From Luteimonas sp. BLCC-B24 (GTDB lineage: Bacteria > Pseudomonadota > Gammaproteobacteria > Xanthomonadales > Xanthomonadaceae): a DNA stretch of 64,000 bases. Both the position numbers and the translations under genes were made by a program. The notes under the pieces are model-generated. The model saw only the letters and a program-made list of their open reading frames with translations, was not told the DNA's origin and searched no databases. This document shows, in pieces, positions 6,957-16,791 of the stretch. The stretch lies in assembly GCF_028550595.1 (NCBI RefSeq), contig NZ_JAQQGN010000008.1, positions 1 through 64,000 on the forward strand, in the 5' to 3' direction. Numbering within the stretch: the stretch's first letter is position 1; each line of letters starts with the position of its first letter.

Positions 6957-9900
6957 CTACATATTCCGCCGATACTCCCCACCCACGTCATACAACGCAT
7001 GGCTGATCTGCCCCAGGCTGTGCGTCTTGACCGCTTCCATCAGCGCCGCGAACACGTTCTTGCGCTCGCGGGCGGTGCGCTGAAGATACGACAGGTGTTC
7101 GGTATCTGACACGTCGGCTGTAGAAGCACCCTCACCCCGGCCCTCTCCCTGGGGGAGAGGGGGAAGAGCGGAGGCAGCGGCGGCGGGCAGAGCGACGGCG
7201 TTACGGCTGGTCTGCCAGGCCTGGACGTTGGCGATCTGCTGGCCCTTCTCGTCCTCGGTGCTGCGGATCAGCTCGATCTCGGTGGCGATCTCGCCGGCGT
7301 GTTCCTTGGGCAGGAACATGTTCACGCCCACCAGGGGCAAGGAGCCGTCGTGCTTCTTGTGCTCGTAGTACATGGACTCTTCCTGGATCTTGCCGCGCTG
7401 GTACATGGTGTCCATGGCGCCCAGCACGCCGCCGCGCTCGCTGATGGCTTCGAACTCCTTGTAGACGGCCTCTTCCACGATGTCGGTGAGGTAGTCGACG
7501 GCGAAGCTGCCCTGCCAGGGGTTCTCGATGAAGTTGAGCCCCATTTCCTTGTTGATGATCATCTGGATGGCGACGGCGCGGCGCACGCTTTCTTCCGTGG
7601 GCGTAGTGATGGCTTCGTCGTAGGCGTTGGTGTGCAGGCTGTTGCAGTTGTCGAACAGCGCGTAGAGCGCCTGCAAGGTGGTGCGGATGTCGTTGAACTG
7701 GATCTCCTGCGCGTGCAGGGAGCGGCCGCTGGTCTGGATGTGGTACTTCATCATCTGGCTGCGCTCGTTGGCGCCGTAGCGCTCGCGCATGGCGCGTGCC
7801 CAGATGCGGCGGGCGACGCGGCCGATGACGGTGTACTCCGGGTCCATGCCGTTGGAGAAGAAGAACGACAGGTTGGGCGCGAAGTCGTCCACCTTCATGC
7901 CGCGCGCGAGGTAGTACTCGACGATGGTGAAGCCGTTGCTCAGGGTGAAGGCGAGCTGGCTGATCGGGTTCGCGCCGGCTTCGGCGATGTGATAGCCGGA
8001 GATGGACACCGAATAGAAATTGCGGACCTTCTGGTCCACGAAGTACTGCTGGATGTCGCCCATCATCCGCAGCGCGAACTCGGTGCTGAAGATGCAGGTG
8101 TTCTGGGCCTGGTCCTCTTTCAGGATGTCGGCCTGCACGGTGCCGCGCACGGTGGCGAGGGTTTCGGCCTTGATGCGGGCGTAGGTCTCGGCGTCGACGA
8201 GCTGGTCGCCGGACACGCCCAGCAGGCCGAGGCCGAGGCCGTCGTTGGTGGGCGGCAGCTCGCCGTGATAGCGCGGGCGCTCGCGGCCTTCGAAGAAGGC
8301 ATCCATTTTCTTCTCGGCTTCGGCCCAGCGGGCGTCGTCGGCCTTGAGGTATTTCTCCACCTGCTGGTCGACGGCGCAGTTCATGAACATCGCCAGGATC
8401 ATCGGCGCGGGGCCGTTGATGGTCATCGAGACGCTGGTGGTGGGCGCGCACAGGTCGAAGCCGGAATAGAGCTTCTTCATGTCGTCGAGCGTGGGGATGT
8501 TGACGCCCGAGTTGCCGATCTTGCCGTAGATGTCCGGGCGCGGCGCCGGGTCTTCGCCGTACAGGGTGACGCTGTCGAAGGCGGTGGACAGACGCGCGGC
8601 CGGCTGGCCGACGGACAGGTAATGGAAGCGGCGGTTGGTGCGCTCGGGCGTGCCCTCGCCCGCGAACATGCGGATGGGGTCTTCGCCGGTGCGGCGGTAC
8701 GGGTACACGCCGCCGGTGTAGGGATAGCTGCCCGGCAGGTTCTCCTTGCCGAGGAAGGTCAGCAGCTCGCCCCAGCTTTTGTAGGTGGGGGCTGCGATCT
8801 TGGGGATCTTCTGGTGGCTCAGCGAGTCGCGGTAGTTGTCGACCTTGATCGACTTGTTGCGCACCTGGTACTCGGTGAACTCGTCGGTGATGGACTTCAG
8901 GCGCTGCGGCCACTCGCGCAGGAGCTTCAGCGATTCGCTGCTGAGGGCCTGGATGGCGTCGTTGTAGCGCTGGCGCAGGGTGAGCAGCGAGCGGTCGACG
9001 GGGTGGGCGGCGGATGCCTCGCCATGGCCCGCACTGGCGGTGCCGACATCGGGCGCGGTGCCGGCCTGGACGGGGTCGGCGGGCACGGCCGGGGACGGGC
9101 TGTCGACGACGGTGGTCATCCCGGCCCCCTCGCCCGCAGGGGGCGCGGCGTGGGCATTGCGCGCGGGCTGCACGTCGTCGGAGTGGTAGAGGTCGAGGGC
9201 CTTGGGCAGCTTGTCGTCGCCCAGTTCCTGCAGCGCCTGCCACATGGCCTGGGCGCGGTCGGCGGCCTCGGCCTGGCGCTCGATGTCGCTGTTGATGCGG
9301 CGGCCCTGCTCGGCGATCTCGGCGAGGTAACGCACGCGGCTACCGGGGATCAGCACCGTGGCGCGCGGCTCCTTGAGCGAGGTGTCGAGCTTGGGCTCGA
9401 AGCTGCACTGCCCCGCGCTGCCGGCGCCGGTCTTCTCGCGCAGCAGACGGCACAGGTTGGCGAACATCCAGCTCACGCCGGGGTCGTTGAACTGGCTGGC
9501 GATGGTGGGATACACCGGCACGTCTTCGTCCGCAGTCTGGAACGCCACGCGGTTGCGCTTCCACTGCTTGCGGATGTCGCGCAGCGCGTCCTCGGCGCCG
9601 CGCTTGTCGTACTTGTTGAGCACGATGAGCTCGGCGTAATCGATCATGTCGATCTTCTCGAGCTGGCTGGCCGCGCCGTAGTCGCTGGTCATGACGTACA
9701 TCGGGAAATCGACCAGATCGACGATCTCCGAATCTGACTGGCCGATGCCGGCGGTCTCCACGATCACCAGGTCGTAGGCGAGGCTCTTGAGGAAGCCGAT
9801 GCAGTCCTTGAGCACTGCATTGGTGGCGACGTTCTGGCGGCGCGTGGCCATCGAGCGCATGTAGACGCGGTGGCTGCGCAGCGAGTTCATGCGGATGCGG

Positions 9901-10721
9901 TCGCCCAGCAGCGCGCCGCCGCTGCGGCGACGCGTGGGATCGACCGAGATCACCGCGATGCGCATCTGCGGGAAGCTGGCGAGGAAGCGGTTGAGCAGTT
10001 CGTCGGTGACCGAGGACTTGCCGGCGCCGCCGGTGCCGGTGATGCCGATGACGGGCGTGGCCCGTTGTGATTCGTGATTGGTGATTGGTGATTGGGAAGA
10101 GCGCGGGTTCGCCCAGCCCTTTCGCATGAGTGCAAGCTCGGATTCGGAGTAGACGCCGTCCTCGATGGCGCTGAGGACGCGGCCGATGCCGATTTCGTCG
10201 TCGATCGTCGGGTTGAGGTGCTCGTTCGAATCACCAATCACCAATGACGAATCACGGTTGCGCGCTGCGCGCGCAACAACATCCTCGATCATCTCCACCA
10301 GGCCCATCTTCATGCCGTCGTTGGGGTGGTAGATGCGCTCGACGCCGTAGGCCTGCAGCTCGCGGATTTCCTCGGGCGTGATCGTGCCGCCACCGCCGCC
10401 GAACACGCGGATGTGGCCGGCGCCGCGCTCTTTGAGCATGTCGACCATGTACTTGAAGTACTCGACGTGGCCGCCCTGGTAGCTGGACAGCGCGATGCCG
10501 TCGGCGTCTTCCTGCAGCGCGGCGCGCACCACGTCCTCGACGCTGCGGTTGTGGCCGAGGTGGATGACCTCGGCGCCCTGCGACTGGATGAGCCGGCGCA
10601 TGATGTTGATGGCCGCGTCGTGCCCGTCGAACAGGCTGGCGGCGGTGACGAAGCGCAGCGGCGAGGCGTCGGCGCGGGCGGCGGTGGCGGTGGAATCGAT
10701 CTGGCTGGCCGGCGTGCTCAT
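6957..10721 (-). CDS. icmF: Fused isobutyryl-CoA mutase IcmF
   Basis: Protein of 1254 residues; start at 10721 with AGGAG upstream. Domains in order: B12-binding ([10 protein letters not shown], His34 as cobalt ligand; VFGGGGGTI), MeaI-type G-protein chaperone (Walker A GTGGAGKS ~229-236, [18 protein letters not shown]), and the mutase barrel ([16 protein letters not shown]). Substrate residues match IcmF: Phe in IRMFAGEG and Gln in [10 protein letters not shown], where methylmalonyl-CoA mutase has Tyr and Arg. It interconverts isobutyryl-CoA and butyryl-CoA using adenosylcobalamin. Known IcmFs are near 1090 residues; the extra length is in linkers, four of which are translated short inverted repeats (10227-10256, 10067-10096, 9124-9144, 7127-7164). 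Confidence 0.95.
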   Translation of the reverse strand: MSTPASQIDSTATAARADASPLRFVTAASLFDGHDAAINIMRRLIQSQGAEVIHLGHNRSVEDVVRAALQEDADGIALSSYQGGHVEYFKYMVDMLKERGAGHIRVFGGGGGTITPEEIRELQAYGVERIYHPNDGMKMGLVEMIEDVVARAARNRDSSLVIGDSNEHLNPTIDDEIGIGRVLSAIEDGVYSESELALMRKGWANPRSSQSPITNHESQRATPVIGITGTGGAGKSSVTDELLNRFLASFPQMRIAVISVDPTRRRSGGALLGDRIRMNSLRSHRVYMRSMATRRQNVATNAVLKDCIGFLKSLAYDLVIVETAGIGQSDSEIVDLVDFPMYVMTSDYGAASQLEKIDMIDYAELIVLNKYDKRGAEDALRDIRKQWKRNRVAFQTADEDVPVYPTIASQFNDPGVSWMFANLCRLLREKTGAGSAGQCSFEPKLDTSLKEPRATVLIPGSRVRYLAEIAEQGRRINSDIERQAEAADRAQAMWQALQELGDDKLPKALDLYHSDDVQPARNAHAAPPAGEGAGMTTVVDSPSPAVPADPVQAGTAPDVGTASAGHGEASAAHPVDRSLLTLRQRYNDAIQALSSESLKLLREWPQRLKSITDEFTEYQVRNKSIKVDNYRDSLSHQKIPKIAAPTYKSWGELLTFLGKENLPGSYPYTGGVYPYRRTGEDPIRMFAGEGTPERTNRRFHYLSVGQPAARLSTAFDSVTLYGEDPAPRPDIYGKIGNSGVNIPTLDDMKKLYSGFDLCAPTTSVSMTINGPAPMILAMFMNCAVDQQVEKYLKADDARWAEAEKKMDAFFEGRERPRYHGELPPTNDGLGLGLLGVSGDQLVDAETYARIKAETLATVRGTVQADILKEDQAQNTCIFSTEFALRMMGDIQQYFVDQKVRNFYSVSISGYHIAEAGANPISQLAFTLSNGFTIVEYYLARGMKVDDFAPNLSFFFSNGMDPEYTVIGRVARRIWARAMRERYGANERSQMMKYHIQTSGRSLHAQEIQFNDIRTTLQALYALFDNCNSLHTNAYDEAITTPTEESVRRAVAIQMIINKEMGLNFIENPWQGSFAVDYLTDIVEEAVYKEFEAISERGGVLGAMDTMYQRGKIQEESMYYEHKKHDGSLPLVGVNMFLPKEHAGEIATEIELIRSTEDEKGQQIANVQAWQTSRNAVALPAAAASALPPLPQGEGRGEGASTADVSDTEHLSYLQRTARERKNVFAALMEAVKTHSLGQISHALYDVGGEYRRNM
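7127..7164. repeat. Palindromic repeat inside icmF (C-terminal linker)
   Basis: cctctccc and gggagagg form a near-perfect inverted repeat (7142-7160) within a ccctcaccccggccctc context. It is read in frame as [16 protein letters not shown], a stretch foreign to the family, just before the last ~60 residues. The sequence resembles the palindromic repeats common between genes in GC-rich proteobacteria. Confidence 0.7.
9124..9144. repeat. Palindromic repeat inside icmF (chaperone-mutase linker)
   Basis: gccccct and agggggc pair around cgcccgc. It is translated within [11 protein letters not shown] in a Pro/Ala-rich linker between the G domain and the mutase domain. Confidence 0.5.
10067..10096. 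repeat. GATTGGTGATTCGTGATT-type repeat inside icmF, arm 1
   Basis: Three tandem variants of tgattggtgattcg. Translated on the minus strand as [12 protein letters not shown] just before the Walker A motif. The same unit appears inverted at 10227-10256 and again at 46401 and 46590. Confidence 0.75.
10227..10256. repeat. GATTGGTGATTCGTGATT-type repeat inside icmF, arm 2
   Basis: cgaatcaccaatcaccaatg followed by acgaatcac: the same unit in opposite orientation to 10067-10096, about 130 bases away. Translated as [13 protein letters not shown] in the linker after the B12-binding domain. Confidence 0.75.
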
Positions 10722-11269
10722 GGCGCGCTCCTGCGGGAAAAAAAGATGGGCCGATTGTAGCGGTGGGCGCCTTGACGTTTTCAGTTGAAAGCATGCTGCG
10801 GTGCGGCAAAACACCGGCCGCAACGCGCCCGCGCCGCTCCTTGCAAGGCGCGTGGGAGGCGCCGCGGCGCCGTGGCGCGACGCCGGGTTCCGGCCTGCGG
10901 GAACGTCGGGTGTCGGAACACGGCGGATCGTCATCGATGCCGGGCGTTTGCGGACGCTGCGGTTACGGATGGTCGAACGCGTCCGCTTTCGGCCGTCCTT
11001 CCGGTAAGGGCGGGCATCCAGCGCCTCGCGTTCTGAAGGCCCGACGTCGCACGATCCCCGCCTGAGCGGACACGCGTGCTTTGAGCGCAGCGGGATGACG
11101 GGGTGATTCAGACCTCCCCAGCGCGGCGCAGGCGCGGGAATGCAGGCACGCTGCGGTTGATCGACGTGGCCCGCGCGGACTTTCCGACAGGCCGAGCGCC
11201 GGCCTCGCTTTGCCATCCGTCGACAGCCTTGCGCGCAGCATCGGCATTCGATGCAGCGGAGTTCCTGGA
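10722..11269. other. Intergenic stretch with no supported gene
   Basis: 548 bases upstream of icmF. The overlapping open frames have no convincing starts or family features and reflect high GC. Degenerate repeat-like pieces (gcaggcgcgggaatg near 11131) are present. The icmF promoter is presumably near 10740-10800, but no clear -35/-10 pair was seen. Confidence 0.5.
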
Positions 11270-11464
11270 ATGACCCCACTCGACAAGCCGCTCAAGCGCG
11301 AGGTCCAGATCGATGCCCAGGCCTATACGCTGACGATCGACCCGGACGGGCTGACGCTGGTGCCCAAGGGGAAACGCAAGGGTCTGGTGCTGCGCTGGAC
11401 CGATCTGGTCAGCGGCGATGCGGCACTGGCGACGGCCTTGCAGGCCTCGCTCGAGACGAGGTGA
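11270..11464 (+). CDS. Small conserved-looking protein of unknown function
   Basis: Encodes 64 residues beginning [19 protein letters not shown]. It has a regular beta-strand-like pattern ([16 protein letters not shown], then [11 protein letters not shown]) and ends in a short helix. The composition (Lys, Asp, Thr rather than Arg/Pro/Ala) is that of a real protein and unlike neighbouring spurious frames. The start is the first sensible ATG; the ribosome site is weak (GGAGTTCCTGGA). Function not recognised; it could be a small DNA- or ligand-binding domain. Confidence 0.6.
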   Translation: MTPLDKPLKREVQIDAQAYTLTIDPDGLTLVPKGKRKGLVLRWTDLVSGDAALATALQASLETR

Positions 11465-11746
11465 GGTGCGCTGCGACGCGGCAGTCCGATCGCGTTGTTG
11501 ACGGCTCGGCCGATCCGCGCGTTCGTAGACGCGCTCGCGCGCGAACACCGTGGCGAGGCACCCCGGTGCGGGCACGGGCCGGGGCGTGCAGAACGCAGGC
11601 CACGCGCGAGCGGTCGGCCATGCGGGCGGCCGCAGACGGCATGGCCGGACCCGCGGACTGCGGGCACCGGATGTGCGTTCACGCATTCGGGCCGACCGCG
11701 TTTGCGCGCTCGCGCCTACGTCGAGGAATGCGTACGCCTCCGTCGC

Positions 11747-12676
11747 TCAGCAGACCCCGAACGGCAGCGCGCCGGTGGAAACCACGCGCTGGCCGACGGT
11801 ATCGCCCTGCAGGAAGGCGATCGCATCGGTGACCACACCCGGATCATTGGCGATGCGGTGATGGCCCAGGCCGGTGGTGCTGAGCAGGCGCGCCTGCGGC
11901 CAGTAGCGCGCGTAGCGTTCGCCTTCGGCCCAGGGCACGTCGCGGTCTTCGAGGTCGTGCACCACCAGCCCCGGGCGCGCGATGCGCGGCGCGGTGGCAT
12001 GGGCCTGCAGGTCGGCGACCGACTGCGCGGTCACCGCCTCGTAGTCGTCGAAGATGCGCCGCGTCAGGTGCTGGGCCAGGCCGATGACGCCGGCGAAGCG
12101 GCGGGCGGCGTCGACGGGATCGGCCGCGGGCGCCAGCAGGATGGCCCGCTCGGCCTGCAGGCCACGGCTGAGCGCGATGGCCACGGCCGCGCCGCCGAGC
12201 GAATGCCCGACCACGCCCGCCAGCGGGCCCAGATGCGCGGCCACGGCCTGCACGCCCGCGACGAACATCGGCAGGTTGGCGCGGCGGCCGCTGCTGCGGC
12301 CATGCGCGGTCTGGTCGAACGCGACGACCGCATAGCCGGCGCGTTGCAGCGGCGCCACCCACGGGAGGAAGCGCAGGCCGTAGCTCGACCAGCCGTGGGC
12401 CAGCAGCACGCAGGGCCGGGTGCCGGGATCGCCCCAAGTGTAGACGGTCAGCTGCTCGCGGCCGAGCGGCAGGCGACGGAGGCGCGCGCCGCCGGTGTCG
12501 GCATTGCGGGCACGTTCGCGCGAGGCCGACATCGGCGTGCCGAACAGATCGAATGCGCGCTGCAGCGTGCCCGCGGGCGCCAGCCAGCTGCCCAGCCGGA
12601 ACCGCCAGCGCAGCAGCGCGAGCCCGGCATGTTTTCGAACGGTCGTGCTATTTGAGGACGCGGCGGCGGTGGCCAT
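11747..12676 (-). CDS. Alpha/beta-hydrolase
   Basis: Protein of 309 residues. Motifs of the alpha/beta-hydrolase fold: oxyanion region LLAHGWSSYG, nucleophile elbow VVGHSLGGAAVA (catalytic Ser), acid region VVHDLEDRDVPW and catalytic His in TTGLGHHRI. The substrate cannot be predicted; lipid or ester hydrolysis is typical. The gene starts 15 bases after the TetR-family gene on the same strand, so the two form an operon and the regulator probably controls the hydrolase. Confidence 0.85.
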   Translation of the reverse strand: MATAAASSNSTTVRKHAGLALLRWRFRLGSWLAPAGTLQRAFDLFGTPMSASRERARNADTGGARLRRLPLGREQLTVYTWGDPGTRPCVLLAHGWSSYGLRFLPWVAPLQRAGYAVVAFDQTAHGRSSGRRANLPMFVAGVQAVAAHLGPLAGVVGHSLGGAAVAIALSRGLQAERAILLAPAADPVDAARRFAGVIGLAQHLTRRIFDDYEAVTAQSVADLQAHATAPRIARPGLVVHDLEDRDVPWAEGERYARYWPQARLLSTTGLGHHRIANDPGVVTDAIAFLQGDTVGQRVVSTGALPFGVC

Positions 12677-12691
12677 GGCGGATTCCAGGGG

Positions 12692-13330
12692 TCAGGCGGT
12701 GGGAGACGGGGTCGACGCGCGGCCGTTGTTGCCGGCGCCATAGGACGCGAGCAGCCGGTCGAGCGCACGCAGCGCGAGCTGGCGCGCGTGGTCGGGGTCG
12801 TACAGGCGCGCGGTGTGCAGCCCTTCGGTGACGGCGAAGAGCTCGAAGGCGAGCAGCATGGGATCGGTCGACGGGGCCAGCTCGCCGGCATCGATGCACA
12901 TACCGACAGCCTTCGCCAGTTGCTGGCGCCAGTGCTGCAGCCAGCGCACGGTGCGCTCGCGCAAGGCACCGGGGCGCGCGTCGTATTCGTTGGCCGCGCC
13001 GAGCATCACGCAGCCGTCAGGGTTGTCCAGCACCCACTGGAACCAGCCCTCGGCGATCGCACGCAGGCGTGGCAGGCCACGCGGCCGTGCCAATGCCGGC
13101 GCCACGACCACTTCGGCGAAGCGTGCGGCGGTCCAGTCGAGCACGCTGAGCTGCAGCTCCTCGCGCGAGCCGAAATGGGCGAAGACCCCGCTCTTGGACA
13201 TGCCGGCGGCGCCGGCCAGATCGCCGATTGACAGGCCTTCGAGGCCCTGGCGCGAGGCGATGGCATAGGCGCGCTCGACGATCATCTCGCGGGTCGCACT
13301 GCCTTTGCTGGTGGCGGGCACGGGGGTCAT
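12692..13330 (-). CDS. TetR-family transcriptional regulator
   Basis: Protein of 212 residues. N-terminal helix-turn-helix (ATREMIVERAYAIASRQG, then LSIGDLAGAAGMSKSGVFAHF and a REEL turn) is diagnostic of TetR; the C-terminal half is a helical ligand domain with FQWVLDNPDGCVMLGAANEY. The start at 13330 follows the domain boundary; upstream codons are non-coding in appearance. A perfect palindrome (acgaacgttcgt, 13346-13357) lies 16 bases before the start and is the likely autoregulatory operator. The effector is unknown. Confidence 0.9.
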   Translation of the reverse strand: MTPVPATSKGSATREMIVERAYAIASRQGLEGLSIGDLAGAAGMSKSGVFAHFGSREELQLSVLDWTAARFAEVVVAPALARPRGLPRLRAIAEGWFQWVLDNPDGCVMLGAANEYDARPGALRERTVRWLQHWRQQLAKAVGMCIDAGELAPSTDPMLLAFELFAVTEGLHTARLYDPDHARQLALRALDRLLASYGAGNNGRASTPSPTA

Positions 13331-13345
13331 GCCGCGATAAATAGC

Positions 13346-13357
13346 ACGAACGTTCGT
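13346..13357. promoter_or_regulatory. Palindromic operator candidate for the TetR-family regulator
   Basis: acgaacgttcgt is a perfect 12-bp palindrome just upstream of the regulator start, in a locally AT-richer stretch. TetR proteins bind such sites to repress their own operon. Confidence 0.55.
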
Positions 13358-13447
13358 ATTTTCAAACCCGGCGTCGCGCCGCCCTCCCCCGGCATCCATC
13401 GGCCGCACGTTTCGACTCCCGCGCCCCGACCCGGCCGGACGCCAGGC

Positions 13448-15514
13448 TCACCGCCGGACCGGCGTGTCCAGGGCCTCGCACAGCTGCCGGCGGCAATCGG
13501 CCAGGCCGGCTTCGGAGCGATGGAGGCGTACCGGCCCGGCCGCGGTGCGAGCGCCGGTGATGCGGGCCAGCGTGGCCTGCAGCGTGGCGGGGTCGTCGTC
13601 GAAGGCGCCGTGGCTGGTGGCGGTGCTGCCATCCGCCGCGTCCGCCGGCGGGCCCTGCACCGGCGCCTGGATCCAGTCCAGGCGGTCGGTGGCCAGCAGA
13701 TCGCGGATGGCGCCGTTGGCCTCGATGAAGCGCGCCATGCCGAGCAAGGGCGTGCCCTCGCGGTGGGTGCTGCGCACCCAGCTGCGCGCTTGCGCTTCGA
13801 AAGCATGGGCCACGAGGTACAGCAGCGATTTGTTGTAGATGCGCGCGCAGTGGTCGTAGCGCTCGGCGCGGTCGGTCAGCGTGAACAGCGCGCCGTGACC
13901 GATGCGGCCGTCAGTCAGCGCCGGCGCGAACGTCTGCTCGAACAGCGCCATCGTCATCGCCGGCGCCCACAGGCTGACGCTCGCTACCGGCAGGCCCAGG
14001 CCCTGCATGCCGGCGGCCGGACCGGCCTCCACCACGCCCCGGGTGGTGAGCAGTTGGGCCAGCGGCGCGAGCAGGACGGCGCCGGCGCTGTGGCCGACGA
14101 GGTGCAGTTCGACGGTCGGATCGGCGCGCATCCATTCGCCCAGCAGACGCGCCACCTGGGCGGCGCCGCCGGCCTCGGTGAGCGCATCGCCGTTGCGCAC
14201 CACGGCCGTGGTGGCCAGCCGGGCGTTCTCCTTCATCTCCTCCCACAGCGCGCGGCCGCCGAGCGCGCGGGCCAGGGGCTCGATGGTGTCGTCGATGCGG
14301 TCGAGCAGCAGATCCTTGGCGCGGTCGAGCAGGCCTTCGGTGCGCGGGCGCACCGCATCGCGCAACAGGTTGCCGAGCGTGCTCCAGAAATCGGTCTTCC
14401 ACACGAAGCACAACGGGTAGACCTGCTGCGGCAGCATCAGCTCGCGCAGGTCGGCCACGCGCTGGATGGCGGCCTGCTCGGGCACCAGGCCGCCGTGGGC
14501 GTAGAGCACGATGCGCTTCTTCGGCCAGGTGCGGGTGATGCGCGGCAGGTCCTCGCGGATGATGTTGCGCACCGCGTCCTGCCCGGTGGCGAAGCGGCCG
14601 CTGGCGCGCAGACGACCGTCGTTGCCGAGGCTCACGACATGCGGCCGCAGGTCGGCCTGGGCGTAGCCGTTCGACTGGCGGGCGATGCTGGAATTGCTGG
14701 CCGCGGTGGCCTGCGCGCGTTGCAGGCGCACCGGCACCGCGAGCCGCGCGGCCCAGACATCGGTGCCGCGCTGCAGCCATTCGTCGTAGCTCACCCAGCC
14801 GTAGCCGCGCTTGCCCCAGCGCGTGCCCCAGGAGTTCTGCAGCCAGAAGCCGTCGCGGTCGTAGCCGACGATTGCAAAGGCGTGGTAGCCGGTGACGGGC
14901 TGTTCGGCCCAGTCGATCACGCCGCTCGCGGGCGGCGCCAGCCAGCCGTCGTGCACCGCGGCCGAGGCGTAGAGCACCCCGACTTCGGCGAAGGCCGCAT
15001 GCAGGGCGACGAGGTCGCGATGGTTCACCCGGTAGTAGGCGCCGAGCGGATGTTCCTGCGCGGCGCGGGCGCGTTCCTCGGTGAGGATCTCCTCGAGCGG
15101 CCCGGGCGTGCCGGGCCAGCAGTCCTCGGCGCAGACGCCGTGGCGGTGCCAGCCTTTCATCGCGCCGCGGCAGCTGGAGCCTTCGTAGTCCTCGCCTTCC
15201 CACTCGTCGTAGCGGCGGGCCATGTCGTAGAGCATGCGCGTGCTCACGCGCTCGGTGACCGGCTCGGGCCGGCGACGGCGCAGCAGGGCGTGGGCGACGG
15301 TGGCCAGACCGTACGCGGTGCAGGCGCCCGCCTCGCCCTGGTCGAGGACCGGCACACCGAGCGCGGTGAACCGGGCCAGCGGCATCACGCTGGGCACGTC
15401 GACGAGGCTGGGCTCGAACATGCGGTCACGGAAATCGGCGGTGTCGGGGCGTGCGTCGAGCAGCCGGGGCGTGGGCGTGGTGTTGCGGCGCGTGCCGCTT
15501 CTTCGGGTGGCCAT
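13448..15514 (-). CDS. Papain-like peptidase fused to an alpha/beta-hydrolase
   Basis: Protein of 688 residues; ATG at 15514 with GGAGAC upstream. The N-terminal ~290 residues are a C1 (papain) domain: DQGEAGACTAYG (Gln and catalytic Cys ~64), GYHAFAIVGYD (His ~210) and LQNSWGTRWGKRGYGW (Asn ~225). The C-terminal ~350 residues resemble a serine hydrolase: KRIVLYAHGGLVP and HLVGHSAGAVLLAP (Ser ~476). No signal peptide or propeptide is evident, so it looks cytosolic or delivered by another route. A protease joined to a lipase-like domain is unusual and could be an effector or toxin. Each domain call is strong; the biological role is unknown. Confidence 0.85.
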   Translation of the reverse strand: MATRRSGTRRNTTPTPRLLDARPDTADFRDRMFEPSLVDVPSVMPLARFTALGVPVLDQGEAGACTAYGLATVAHALLRRRRPEPVTERVSTRMLYDMARRYDEWEGEDYEGSSCRGAMKGWHRHGVCAEDCWPGTPGPLEEILTEERARAAQEHPLGAYYRVNHRDLVALHAAFAEVGVLYASAAVHDGWLAPPASGVIDWAEQPVTGYHAFAIVGYDRDGFWLQNSWGTRWGKRGYGWVSYDEWLQRGTDVWAARLAVPVRLQRAQATAASNSSIARQSNGYAQADLRPHVVSLGNDGRLRASGRFATGQDAVRNIIREDLPRITRTWPKKRIVLYAHGGLVPEQAAIQRVADLRELMLPQQVYPLCFVWKTDFWSTLGNLLRDAVRPRTEGLLDRAKDLLLDRIDDTIEPLARALGGRALWEEMKENARLATTAVVRNGDALTEAGGAAQVARLLGEWMRADPTVELHLVGHSAGAVLLAPLAQLLTTRGVVEAGPAAGMQGLGLPVASVSLWAPAMTMALFEQTFAPALTDGRIGHGALFTLTDRAERYDHCARIYNKSLLYLVAHAFEAQARSWVRSTHREGTPLLGMARFIEANGAIRDLLATDRLDWIQAPVQGPPADAADGSTATSHGAFDDDPATLQATLARITGARTAAGPVRLHRSEAGLADCRRQLCEALDTPVRR

Positions 15515-15928
15515 GCGGGTGTCTCCGTCCCTGCGTTGAACGTGACCGGCGTCTGATCCCGGCCCGGATCCCCCGGGTGCAGTGTGCACCGCCCGGGTGA
15601 CGGTCCGGCGTGGAGGCGCGATGCCTCGGTGACACTCTGCTCCCGGTGGATCGCACCGTGCGCGACGATCCGGGCGGCGAACGCGCCGGGCCTTGCCGGC
15701 GACACCCTCGCGAGGGCGCGCTCCTGCAACGGCGTCGGGGCGGTGCGAGCGCGTGGGCGATCGGGGCCGCCGCGCCCTGCCCGCTCGTGGTCATCTCGCG
15801 ACACCGCGCCGTGCAGGCGCCTGTTCGGGTGCGACGAGCTTTCCGGACGCGCCCGAGCGCTCGTACAGGCGCGAGACGATCGCGCGGTACCGGCGATCCG
15901 AGCAGCCGGCGCGCGCTCGCGCGGCGCC
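15515..15928. other. Intergenic stretch with one inverted repeat
   Basis: 414 bases with no supported gene. ggtgca (15576-15581) and tgcacc (15585-15590) form a perfect 6-bp inverted repeat within a larger cccggg context, upstream of the papain-hydrolase gene. It could be an operator; no T-tract follows. Confidence 0.45.
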
Positions 15929-16693
15929 TCAGTCCTTGACCAGGCCGCCGTCCACGACCAGGTTCTGGCCGGTCACGGCGCGGGCCCAGGGCGAGGCGAA
16001 GAACAAGACGGCGTCGGCGAATTCGGCCGGGGTGGTGACGCGGCGCAGCGGGGTGCTGGCGGCGATGAGGTCGAACACGGCCTCGGGCGTCGCGGCGCTG
16101 GCGTCGGTGGTGCGCAGCAGGCCGCCCGAAACCATGTTGACGGTGATGCCGTCCGGGCCGAGATCGGCCGCCAGCGTGCGGGTGAGCGACAGCAGGGCCG
16201 CCTTGGCGGCGGTGTAGTCGTGGTATGGCACCACCGGGTTCTGGAACAGGTTGGTGCCGATGTTGATCACGCGCCCGCCGCCGGCGCCGCGCATGCCCGG
16301 CAGCGCCGCCTGCACGGTGTTGAGCGCGCCGCGCACGCTGCCTTCGAACTGCGCGGCGAAGCGCGGCCAGGTGATCGCATCGGCCTGCGGACGGGCGTCG
16401 CCGTCGAAGCGGAAATCGGCCAGGGCGTTGTTGACGACCGTGGTCACCGGTGCATCGAAATGCGCCTGCGCGCTCTCCACCAGCGCACGCATGGCGACCG
16501 GATCGGTGACGTCGCCCTGCAGCGCGAGCGCGCGGCCCGGGGCCGCGTCCGCCAGGGCCGCGGCGGCATCCGCGCTGCGGTGGAAATTGACCACCACGCG
16601 CGCGCCGGCACCGAGAAACGCCCGGCTGATCGCCGCGCCGAGGCCGCGCGCCCCGCCCGTCACCAGCACCACCTGATCCGCCATCGCCGTCAT
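15929..16693 (-). CDS. Short-chain dehydrogenase/reductase (FabG-like)
   Basis: Protein of 254 residues. Rossmann motif VTGGARGLGAAI, NNALA in place of NNAG, and the catalytic YTAAK. The position of the usual catalytic Ser holds Thr (NIGTNLFQNP), which can sometimes substitute. It has the classical SDR length and the C-terminal NLVVDGG of FabG-like enzymes. Likely an NAD(P)H-dependent 3-oxoacyl-ACP or acyl-CoA reductase, substrate unknown. Start at 16693 chosen for a GGGGCGACG site; ATG 16684 is the alternative. It is divergent from the phospholipase-D-family gene, with 98 bases between them. Confidence 0.85.
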   Translation of the reverse strand: MTAMADQVVLVTGGARGLGAAISRAFLGAGARVVVNFHRSADAAAALADAAPGRALALQGDVTDPVAMRALVESAQAHFDAPVTTVVNNALADFRFDGDARPQADAITWPRFAAQFEGSVRGALNTVQAALPGMRGAGGGRVINIGTNLFQNPVVPYHDYTAAKAALLSLTRTLAADLGPDGITVNMVSGGLLRTTDASAATPEAVFDLIAASTPLRRVTTPAEFADAVLFFASPWARAVTGQNLVVDGGLVKD

Positions 16694-16791
16694 CGCGTCG
16701 CCCCGAATACCGAGCCCGCGAGTATCGCAGCCACCGCACGGCCTGCACACGAATCTGCGATGCTTGCCGCGATCACAGGGGCCCTCGCACC

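Noticed and set aside
7299..9737. Open frame of 812 codons on the plus strand
   Set aside because: It is antisense to icmF, a certain gene, and is rich in Val, Gly, Ala, Arg and His as expected of a GC-rich shadow frame.
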